DNA of 64,000 bases from Candidatus Neoehrlichia procyonis str. RAC413 (GTDB lineage: Bacteria > Pseudomonadota > Alphaproteobacteria > Rickettsiales > Anaplasmataceae). Shown here one piece after another: positions 1 to 7,788 of this stretch. The notes beneath the pieces are model-generated. The model worked only from the letters and a program-made list of their open reading frames with translations. It had not been told where the DNA came from and searched no databases. How positions within the stretch are numbered: the stretch's first letter is position 1; each line of letters opens with the position of its first letter. The stretch covers positions 310,001-374,000 of the forward strand of contig NZ_LANX01000001.1 of NCBI RefSeq assembly GCF_000964795.1, in the 5' to 3' direction. The translations under genes and the position numbers were made by a program.

Positions 1-199
1 TTTTTTCAATACTAACATTTAACATTTCCATACGCTTTATACTTGAACCCTCAATACAATCGTTTAAATAAGACTTATTTAGAATTAATCCTGATAATAC
101 AGAATTTTCGTTTTCTAACACTAATCTAAACGACGCAGGTATTGATACTCTACCTTTAAGATCAACTTTGTTATAATACGTAGATAAAAATAATTTCAT
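1..199 (-). CDS. mraZ: MraZ, division/cell wall cluster transcriptional repressor (partial, 3' end outside window)
   Basis: Reading leftward from an ATG at 199, the frame stays open to the window edge (about 66 codons). The N-terminus has the MraZ/SpoVT-AbrB signature: residues about 12-22 read KVDLKGRVSIP followed by ASFR, as in the family consensus (LDxKGRvxiPxxfR). MraZ proteins are small DNA-binding regulators that usually head the dcw cluster (mraW/rsmH, ftsL and others), which would lie to the left of this window. The rest of the protein, including the second AbrB half, is not visible. The call rests on the signature alone, which is quite distinctive. Confidence 0.8.
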   Translation of the reverse strand, partial: MKLFLSTYYNKVDLKGRVSIPASFRLVLENENSVLSGLILNKSYLNDCIEGSSIKRMEMLNVSIEK

Positions 200-904
200 A
201 ATAAAATATTATCACTTAATATGGTAAAATATGGGTTAACACGGGAATTTATGGAATAATAACTAAATTCATACAAAATAGTCAATTAAATTTTTTGTCT
301 TATATTGAAATATTATTGCTTCAAGTATTTGCATATAATAATCAAATTACTCAGTAATATAAGTTAATAAACTTAAAGTAACACTTTAATATAAGTATAC
401 TTATTCTCATAACGCCATAATAAAGATATGGATCTTCTATCCTATCTTTATTAAAAGTACATTATTTTATTTAAATTAACTGTATTAGAAAAATACCTAG
501 TTGATATTATATAAAGCACTTCTTTATAAAATATATGAAAAACATAAGATTATTAATCGCTTATTCTACATCATAATATAGCTTTATATTACTATCTATT
601 ATTTCGAAAATAATTGAGATTATCCTATCATAAACAGAAAATTCTCTATATAAAAAACTGTCAATCTGCCTTTGATACATATGTAATAATGCTTATTCTT
701 ATAAAAATTTGTTTAATATGTAATTTATAATCACTATAAAACTACATCATAAGCTCATATAATAGTTATTATAGCAGTTCATATAAGATTTATATAACCA
801 CGTTTTATCTAGTTACATCATTATCAATATAATTTATTAGCTACATACATAATTAGCTACATTTTGATTTATTTATAAAATACAAACATGCATACACTAC
901 TTAC
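200..904. other. Gene-free AT-rich stretch
   Basis: About 700 bases with stops in all frames and no recognisable RNA. It separates mraZ, which is read leftward, from the decayed glycosyltransferase copy that begins near 905. The mraZ promoter should lie just right of 199, but I cannot place it with confidence in such AT-rich sequence. Confidence 0.5.
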
Positions 905-1612
905 CTTATTAACGCTATAAATGATCAAAAATCCCTACATTTACTTAAAAAAATCAACTTCCCATCCAAATATGATAAAATCTATATAAACAAAGATTAC
1001 TAAATTGAGCAAATATTAAGCCTCAACATATTATAATTATACTATGTTTCTACAGGGTTAAAACAAGGCAATATCAAAGCATTGCATACATCAACAGATA
1101 GATAAAGGCAGAAGTAATAATTATAGTCATAGACTTAAATGCAAAATTTTTACAAAAAAACCTTCAATACTTAATGAGGATATTCCTTTTGCTTGAAAAA
1201 TATACATGCTAAGATTTATAATATTACTTGAAGATACACCATCATTATATTGTGATTTTGATATAATACCACTTAACAATAAAAAACTTAACATCAAAAT
1301 TGGCTTCTTAGGATATTCCATGTTAAAATAACACACAAACGTTTAGAAAACTTAGTTATTGAAGTAGCAAATACTCATAACATAATTTTCCATACAATAT
1401 ACACAACACCATGATGCATTCATTTTATATTTAGATAACCATACACAAATGAAAATTTAGTATATATAGCTAGTAAAAGATTTTACTACAAACCACTAGA
1501 GTTATAAAAATAAAAAATTACTCTCAATATTTAAGTTCAATCAGATATAGCTTAAGCGTCACTTACTAGCATCAAATACATAATAATTCTAATAACTCTG
1601 AATGTAAAATTC
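905..1612 (+). pseudogene. Decayed upstream copy of the glycosyltransferase gene at 1759-2709
   Basis: The stretch aligns along nearly its whole length with the intact gene that follows. Shared blocks include the segments around 1003-1020 (matching 1869-1886), 1042-1090 (matching 1922-1970), 1126-1150 (matching 2010-2034) and 1234-1262 (matching 2128-2156, the DXD-motif region). Many substitutions, small deletions and in-frame stops (for example TAG/TAA near 1102-1107) break the frame, so no full-length product is possible. The start near 905 and end near 1612 are approximate because the ends are the most diverged parts. This looks like a tandem duplicate that lost selection. Confidence 0.8.
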
Positions 1613-1758
1613 ACAATAATGTACAAGTATCTAACTATAAATAAAAATACATTCTTTACATTGTTTTAATACAATTTTAACTTGTATAATATACGTATTT
1701 ATGTATGTAATATAAATACATATAACATATAAAGTATAAAGCTAAGCTATATAAAACA

Positions 1759-2709
1759 ATGTATATACTTGATAATGAACCAATATTAATGCTATGGATG
1801 GTGAAAGATCCTACATTACTACAAAATGATCAGTTGCCTCTTCCAAATAATGATAAATATCCATATAAACAAAGATTACTAAATTGGGCAGATAGTGAGC
1901 CTCAACGTACGATAAAATTATATTATGTTTCTACAGGATTAAAACAGGGGCATGTCAAAGCATTGCATGCATTAACAGATATAAAACAAGGCGGAAGGAA
2001 TAATATTGCAGTCATAGACTTAAATGCAAAATTTTCACAAAAATATGATCTTCAATACCTCAATAATCAAAAAATTCCTTTTGCTTGGAAAATAGATATG
2101 CTAAGGCTTATAATGTTACTTGAAGATGCACCATCATTATATTGTGATTTTGATATAACACCACTTAACAATAAAAGGCTGGAAATTGAAATTGGCTCCC
2201 TAGGATATTCTATGTTAAGAATAACAAACTCACGTTTAGAAAATTCAGTTATTGCAGTAGCACATACTCATAACATGGTTGCTAGTACAATATATAATAT
2301 TATGATGCGGTATTATATCTTAAAGTTTGAGAAGCTAAAAAACAATCTACGATATAACGTAAATTTAGTCTATACATTAAGTGAAGCCACAATGGTATTC
2401 ATTCTTGACAATATAAACACTAAATTACCTATTGATAAGGTCTTTGACATCAAAGAATTACAAAAAAAGCTTAAAGGATTCTTACATTGTTATGGTAGCT
2501 CAGTAGTAACACTAAAATCACAGCTAAAAGTAGATAATTACTCGCAGTGTTTTGGATTACATGCGAAAGAATGCAATTTGAACATAGGTTCAGATAATAG
2601 CTGGCATACTCAAAATCAGCCATACCTATATATTAACTCCCCCCCCCCTTCAAATGTTGAAGTTCAAGATTTACAAGCCCAATGTAGATTTGGTTCACAA
2701 ATTAGTTAA
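1759..2709 (+). CDS. Putative glycosyltransferase with DXD motif (TcdA/TcdB-like, GT-A fold), candidate effector
   Basis: The protein has 316 residues. Residues 111-135 match the core of the sugar-binding DXD glycosyltransferases (GT32/GT44 style): D113 and R116 in KIDMLRLIML, then YCDFDITPL with the DXD at 130-132. Large clostridial toxins have the same arrangement, an Asp-x-x-Arg about 16 residues before a DxD that binds Mn2+ and UDP-sugar. Near the C-terminus, DNSWH (279-283) could be the Ser/Trp of the mobile loop, but that is my inference. No signal peptide or membrane segment is seen. In a secreted form it would be expected to glycosylate a host protein; substrate and secretion route are unknown. 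A C10 run (2639-2648) encodes SPPP at 294-297, so slippage would swap the last ~20 residues. Decayed copies lie on both sides. The family call is moderately sure; the effector role is inference. Confidence 0.7.
   Translation: MYILDNEPILMLWMVKDPTLLQNDQLPLPNNDKYPYKQRLLNWADSEPQRTIKLYYVSTGLKQGHVKALHALTDIKQGGRNNIAVIDLNAKFSQKYDLQYLNNQKIPFAWKIDMLRLIMLLEDAPSLYCDFDITPLNNKRLEIEIGSLGYSMLRITNSRLENSVIAVAHTHNMVASTIYNIMMRYYILKFEKLKNNLRYNVNLVYTLSEATMVFILDNINTKLPIDKVFDIKELQKKLKGFLHCYGSSVVTLKSQLKVDNYSQCFGLHAKECNLNIGSDNSWHTQNQPYLYINSPPPSNVEVQDLQAQCRFGSQIS
2639..2648 (+). repeat. C10 homopolymer in the 3' end of the glycosyltransferase gene
   Basis: Ten consecutive C in an otherwise AT-rich gene, 62 bases before the stop codon. 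Losing one C gives a different tail of about 25 residues ending at 2714. Gaining one C ends the protein about seven residues into the tract region. Runs of this kind are classic slipped-strand mispairing sites. Confidence 0.9.
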
Positions 2710-3000
2710 GCCATGATGCTAATTATATTATTCACAATTAAACATTAATTCAATCCAGATACAGTCTTTAATAATACAAAAAGCTTAAAGCATTTTTATA
2801 TACTAGCTACAATTCAATAGTAGCACTAAAATAACAATTAGCATTAGCAATAATTATTCTCAGTGTTTTGGATTATGTGTAAAAAATGCAATTTGAGCAT
2901 AAGTTCAGATAAGTAGCTTGTATACTAATAATCTACCATGCGCCCTATGATCTCCATATACCTAAGTATTGTAGTTCAAAATTCATAGACTAACAAGTGC
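2706..3000 (+). pseudogene. Decayed downstream fragment of the glycosyltransferase gene (3' part only)
   Basis: Immediately after the intact gene, the sequence matches that gene's 3' third: 2775-2790 matches around 2459-2475, and 2850-2915 matches 2535-2600 (the Cys-rich QCFG...ECNLNIGSD coding region). Stops and frameshifts interrupt it, for example TAG near 2817-2820. The equivalent of the C10 run is lost; only a CCC remains near 2942. It appears to be the remainder of a third tandem copy. Confidence 0.7.
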
Positions 3001-3029
3001 CAAGCATTTGTCTCATCCTAGGATAACTC

Positions 3030-3560
3030 TTAAATTAATGAGTAAATCCTATTTTCTGTCACTATGCAATCTAATGCTTGATCATAACTATTTATCGGAA
3101 TTTCATAGCAATACTGTATATTATAAGCAACACCAATAAATCTACACTTAAAGTGTGATCTAAAAAAATTAATTGTACGGTCATAATACCCTTTTCCAAA
3201 ACCTAGTCTATTCAATTTTTTATCAAAAGATATCATGGGCACAATCATTATATCAGGAATTAAATCAACATTATCTTCAATATTCCATTTCTGAAATTTT
3301 AATACTTTACTTTGTCTACTTATTACTGGTATTACTATAATATGTCCACGTTCTTGCAAATACTTCATTAAAGGTAATACATCTATTTCACCATCTATAG
3401 GAATATATGCTGCAATAATTAAATTATCATCCATAAGTATGTTATTAATATAATTAGTCATAAACCAAGATGATAATTCAAATGGATTACTAATACTTTT
3501 ACGTAACAACCTATATTTTTGTCTTAAAGTATTTTTCTTGCGATCAATATCACGTATCAT
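3030..3560 (-). CDS. fau: 5-formyltetrahydrofolate cyclo-ligase
   Basis: This 176-residue protein converts 5-formyl-THF to 5,10-methenyl-THF using ATP in the cytoplasm (MTHFS/YgfA family). The N-terminus has the substrate-binding basic region (KNTLRQKYRLLRKSI). The middle has AAYIPIDGEIDVLPL. The hallmark RLGFGKGYYDR nucleotide-binding loop lies at about residues 118-128. Length is normal for the family. Its ATG overlaps the stop of the upstream rsmE by four bases (ATGA), so the two are very likely co-transcribed and translationally coupled. Confidence 0.92.
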   Translation of the reverse strand: MIRDIDRKKNTLRQKYRLLRKSISNPFELSSWFMTNYINNILMDDNLIIAAYIPIDGEIDVLPLMKYLQERGHIIVIPVISRQSKVLKFQKWNIEDNVDLIPDIMIVPMISFDKKLNRLGFGKGYYDRTINFFRSHFKCRFIGVAYNIQYCYEIPINSYDQALDCIVTENRIYSLI

Positions 3561-4282
3561 ATTAAATTATAATATTCATTAACATATGATAATGCACATA
3601 TAATTGCAGTATCAACTTTTAAAATTCTTAAACCCAAGGACATACTATTACAAAAGCTTTTCGCAAATTCCAATTCATAATGAGAAAATCCGCCTTCAGG
3701 TCCTATGATTACAGCAACATTATTCTTTCCCATTAATACCTCATTAGGTGACTTACCTTGCCCTGTTTCATCACAAATTATATATTCTTTACCTTGTAAA
3801 CATAATTCTTTTAATTTTATAAAACTAATCATAGGCATTATTTTTGGCACATCAAGTCGCTCGCACTGTTCTGATGCTTTAATAGCCCACGTTCTAAATT
3901 TTTCTAAGTTAACATTCTTTACTACCGTATATTCTGTATAAATTGGGCATATAGATGTTACACCCATTTCTGTTGCCTGTCGTACTATATTACTCATATC
4001 CACACTTTTAACAGGAGCAAAATATAAAGTTAAATCACGAGTTACATATTGTTTTTTTATTAATTGTACAGCAGTAATCTCTATAAAATTGCAAGAAATT
4101 AAAGTAATTTCCCCAATCCATTCACCATCTTTTCCATTAAATAGCCTAACTTTATCAAAAAGCTTAGCTCTCATAACATAATAAACATAGTGTATTTGAA
4201 ATTTTTCAAGAATAACTTTAATACCAAGTGAAATTTTAAAATGCGTATATAACCTAATTTTAATTTCTTTTTTTTTATCCAT
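3557..4282 (-). CDS. rsmE: 16S rRNA (uracil-1498-N3)-methyltransferase
   Basis: RsmE is a SPOUT-fold methyltransferase that modifies U1498 of 16S rRNA with SAM. Visible hallmarks are IIGPEGGFSHYELE, the knot and SAM-binding loop in the last third, and LGLRILKVDTAII at the C-terminus, corresponding to the family's LG.RILR.ETA. The frame is open from 4303, but the extra seven residues (MCFTFLS) have no counterpart in the family, so I chose the ATG at 4282 (MDKKKEIKIRLY), giving 241 residues. The gene is upstream of and overlaps fau. The usual Glu of the ETA motif is Asp here, a conservative change. Confidence 0.88.
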   Translation of the reverse strand: MDKKKEIKIRLYTHFKISLGIKVILEKFQIHYVYYVMRAKLFDKVRLFNGKDGEWIGEITLISCNFIEITAVQLIKKQYVTRDLTLYFAPVKSVDMSNIVRQATEMGVTSICPIYTEYTVVKNVNLEKFRTWAIKASEQCERLDVPKIMPMISFIKLKELCLQGKEYIICDETGQGKSPNEVLMGKNNVAVIIGPEGGFSHYELEFAKSFCNSMSLGLRILKVDTAIICALSYVNEYYNLI

Positions 4283-4303
4283 ACTTAAAAACGTAAAGCA
4301 CAA

Positions 4304-5558
4304 TTATTAAACATATTATAACATTTATAAATGCTATATAACACAATATTACAAGCAAATAACTATATTATATAAAATACTTCAGCACTTAATATGTAGA
4401 ACTTTATTTTTTAATCTCTTTTTTTTTATATATTTAAACATAAAGCATATAAGCTATATTAAATATAGCACAAATGCTAGCAACATAATTTTTATATAAA
4501 ATCAATTCCTTTAAATTCCTACTTCTATTACAATTCATACTATCATCATTATAAAAATTTAAATACACTACTTTGCAATAGTACCATAATTAAGCTTTTT
4601 TGATAAAGTATAATATTACTTAGTTTTACCAAAAACATATTTAAAATACTATATAAGCATTGCTGTAGTTTTTGATAAAAAAACTACCATAGTATTTTAT
4701 AAAGTCCAAATTACACTACTTTAAAAACTGTATTGATATGATTACTATTACTAAGTACTATACATAAATTACATTTAAATAAGTGCTTTATTTTAACAAA
4801 AAATAACTATATTCCTTAACCTATAAATATCAAAAAAATTTTATGGTCATAGAAATGATGGCATTTCTTTCTAAAAATTATTATTAATAATATATAAAAA
4901 TATGCCAACTATGTAACATTATCTATTCTTTTTAAAAAGCGATAATTTCAATATTTCCAGATAACATATTTACTAAGAATAAAAGCAATGTTTAATACAG
5001 TGCATTGATAATTTTTATCACCTATATACATATCATAAATTATATTTCTATAGCCGCAATCAATTATGGTCACAATAATAAGATGTAAAATCTATGTTCT
5101 AATATATATATATATCACTTTTGCATCTTAATTTTGATGCATCATATTTATCATTTTCTAAAAATATAAATAAATTTTATAAAGTATTTATATTATGATT
5201 ATCTCTTTAAAAAAACTATTTTAGTAAACAACATTTTATGCAAAACATTAAATAAAGTTTCGCCAAAGCATGTATCACATCAAATACCTACTATTTTCTT
5301 TTTATAAAAAATAACTCTATAAATTAAATCAAGAAAAAAGTTACTGCACCATAAGTAAAGTTATAAAAAAGCTTTTTTCTTTATCACAAAATAAGTTAAT
5401 TGTCACAAATCTTAACAAAGCTTTATAAAAAGCTCCTTATTACTGCAAAATATATTCTTAAAGATATCTTTATAAAAAATTAGGTTAATTTTTTAGTAGC
5501 ATCATATTACCTTATATGTTACAACTAATATAGTGTGTGTTAGCATATGGTATAAAAA
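4304..5558. other. Long gene-free AT-rich region (about 1.25 kb)
   Basis: No open frame of useful length, tRNA or recognised RNA is seen. A near-perfect hairpin lies at 4664-4688 (GTAGTTTTT, three-base loop, complementary arm) and could be a terminator-like element, although it is about 380 bases from the nearest gene end. A small AT palindrome sits near 5370. The composition is that of decayed intergenic DNA. Confidence 0.5.
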
Positions 5559-6842
5559 ATGAAAGAATTGCTTGTAATGTTTTTTGTTATTTCTCGAATT
5601 ATATTTCTTAATATTCTTAGTGATTTTATAAATAAAGTATCATTTAAAGTAAAATATAATCAAAATACGAAACAAAAATTTAAGATGATTGCTCAGGAAG
5701 CTGCTGAAACTGCTAAAATTTACAATCTTGCCAAGACATTAAATGATAGAACTACCATTTCATCGAGAACATTTTCAATTAACGAATCTTGTAAAATTAT
5801 TAATATGCACCCTAATATTAGAAATGCTATAGTTAATATATTATACACAGAAAAATTCACACCTATAGCAAAACAAGCTTCTACAGCTGCTTTAATTTAT
5901 AATAAATCTAAAAATGACAACCCACTTACAATAAAAAAAGCTAACAAACTTGCTACAGGTGAATATTATAAACATAAGTTTTTCTTAATAGCACAAAGAG
6001 CTGCCATTGCTGCTAGTATTAATTCACATTACAAAACTTTAAATAAAAATAACAAGCTTATCTCTATACGTCATGCTACCAAAATTGCTCATATGCCACT
6101 TAAGCTTCAATCCAATATATGTAATGCTATATCTAGACACGTTAACCTCAGTCCACCATGTCTGATAACCAATAAATTCTTTTATTATAAGAACTCATCC
6201 TTTAACTATATCAATAATAATAATATATTATACGGATACTTTGTTCTGTTGAAAAATCACATAGCAATTGATCATATAATTAAAACACATTCAAAGATAT
6301 ATTATCAACAATTATTTGCTGATATCGTAAAAGATGCTGCTACAGCTGCTGTAATATATAATTCCCTTCATCAATTAGATAAATTATCTTTTAAAATTAA
6401 AGAAGCTACTAAATTCGCTACAATGAATTCTAATATACGTAGGCCTTTAATTAATCATACCTTTCTAAATGATATAGCAGAACACCATTATCGTAAACCT
6501 AGAATTTCTAGTAATAAATTTTTAAAGGAAGCATCTAAAAAACTTTTCTCAAAGTTACAGCAATCATTTATTCAAATGAATAACAACAAGCAATTTACTG
6601 AGATGAATACCAATAAAAAGTATATTATAATGGTTGGAATATTAATTCATATTATAGCAAAGCAACATAACTATAATACAATAATATCTTATAAATTTAC
6701 AAAAGATGTTGTCAAAATTATCAATAGTAAACTTGATAATACAAACATTCAAACATTGGAGTTACAAAACCAAGAGGCTGCGGGGGGGGGGAGGATACAA
6801 CGACCCTATATACAGAAGATATTAAAACAATTAAAATTATAA
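5559..6842 (+). CDS. Unrecognised protein with four internal repeats and a 3' G10 tract
   Basis: I do not recognise this 427-residue basic protein. Residues 1-23 are hydrophobic (MKELLVMFFV...) and could be a signal-anchor. The body holds four diverged copies of a helix-like unit starting with a pattern close to F-x-x-IA-x-x-AA-x-AA-x-IYN, at residues 41-56, 100-115, 141-156 and 253-268. Most are followed 30-40 residues later by a KxAxxMxxxIRxxI-like stretch. The C-terminus carries three Gly (409-411) encoded by a ten-G run, then a short basic tail. No ribosome binding site is obvious. No homologous family is evident, so it is probably lineage-specific. The Ala-rich amphipathic repeats suggest a helical bundle. 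The gene is isolated by gaps on both sides. Confidence 0.7.
   Translation: MKELLVMFFVISRIIFLNILSDFINKVSFKVKYNQNTKQKFKMIAQEAAETAKIYNLAKTLNDRTTISSRTFSINESCKIINMHPNIRNAIVNILYTEKFTPIAKQASTAALIYNKSKNDNPLTIKKANKLATGEYYKHKFFLIAQRAAIAASINSHYKTLNKNNKLISIRHATKIAHMPLKLQSNICNAISRHVNLSPPCLITNKFFYYKNSSFNYINNNNILYGYFVLLKNHIAIDHIIKTHSKIYYQQLFADIVKDAATAAVIYNSLHQLDKLSFKIKEATKFATMNSNIRRPLINHTFLNDIAEHHYRKPRISSNKFLKEASKKLFSKLQQSFIQMNNNKQFTEMNTNKKYIIMVGILIHIIAKQHNYNTIISYKFTKDVVKIINSKLDNTNIQTLELQNQEAAGGGRIQRPYIQKILKQLKL
6782..6791 (+). repeat. G10 homopolymer in the 3' end of the repeat-protein gene
   Basis: Ten consecutive G, 51 bases before the stop codon. One G fewer replaces the 19-residue end by about 13 residues containing NDPIYRR. 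One G more gives about 24 residues containing TLYTEDI, ending at a TAA just past the annotated stop. Confidence 0.9.
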
Positions 6843-7183
6843 ATGTTGCTTTATAAATTATTTACATAGTAATAATATTGAAAAAGTAATTTTTTATAGT
6901 CATATAATTTATATCACAAAAATAGGATAGAATTAATATATGCTAACCTTTTTTTGTTTATTATACTATAAATAAAAGCTTATACAACGTTAAGGGCATT
7001 AATAATATACTATCTCTGTAGCTATTTATAAAAACTACTAACATATAAAAGCTATATTAACTACATACACATTACATAAGCAACACTTATTTATAATATT
7101 CTATAATCAATTGATAGTTCAAATTTATTAAGTAATTTAATTATAAGAACAACACCTTATATCCACATGAAAATAAAGCAATA
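6843..7183. other. Gene-free convergent gap
   Basis: The 340 bases between the 3' ends of the repeat-protein gene and the peroxiredoxin gene hold no open frame and no clear GC-rich terminator hairpin. Confidence 0.5.
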
Positions 7184-7657
7184 TTATAACTTTAATTGCT
7201 TTATCTCTTCAATAACAGAAGAAACATGATTAGTAACTTTAACATTACGCCATATTTTTCTTACTATTCCTGCCTTATCAATTAAAAATGTCGATCTATC
7301 TATTCCCATATATGTTTTATTAAACATACTTTTTTCTATCAAAACATTATATTTTTGTACTACATCAGATTCTATATCAGCAATTAAGTTAAAAGGTAAT
7401 TGATACTTTTTTTTAAAATTCATATGTGACTTCATACTATCTCTAGATACACCAATTACTATAGTATCTAATGAAGAAATTTCTTCATAAGCATCCCGAA
7501 AATTTTCCGCTTCCATTGTACATCCTGGAGTATTATCTTTAGGATAAAAATATAAAATTATATTTTTATTATTTTTATAAAAATCAGAAGTAATACGCTT
7601 TCCATCATCCAATAATATTTGGAATATTGGAGCAATATCCCCTATTTGTATACTCAT
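7184..7657 (-). CDS. bcp: Peroxiredoxin, Bcp/PrxQ family (thiol peroxidase), single-Cys form
   Basis: The protein reduces hydroperoxides through a peroxidatic Cys in the cytoplasm. The Prx core FYPKDNTPGCTMEAENFRD is clear, with the peroxidatic Cys at residue 46 counted from my chosen start. The resolving Cys that many Bcp proteins carry five residues later is absent (Ala-Glu there), and I see no other Cys in the protein, so it should act as a 1-Cys enzyme needing an outside thiol. The frame opens at 7672, but the ATG at 7657 (MSIQIGDIAP) fits the family N-terminus better. The gene is divergent from ileS. Confidence 0.88.
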   Translation of the reverse strand: MSIQIGDIAPIFQILLDDGKRITSDFYKNNKNIILYFYPKDNTPGCTMEAENFRDAYEEISSLDTIVIGVSRDSMKSHMNFKKKYQLPFNLIADIESDVVQKYNVLIEKSMFNKTYMGIDRSTFLIDKAGIVRKIWRNVKVTNHVSSVIEEIKQLKL

Positions 7658-7788
7658 ATACTTACCATACACATATAGCTAACCTGCTATCTTACATAAA
7701 TATATTTGCTATTACAAACTTTTTATTTATACAATATTTTTTAATACAAGTATATAATAATCATAACCACATTATATTGTACTTATTT

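Noticed and set aside
1127-1336. 69-codon frame on the minus strand
   Set aside because: It lies opposite the decayed glycosyltransferase copy and has no independent support.
4664-4688. Hairpin as an intrinsic terminator or small RNA
   Set aside because: It is about 380 bases from any gene end and without supporting promoter signals; kept only as a note on the gap.
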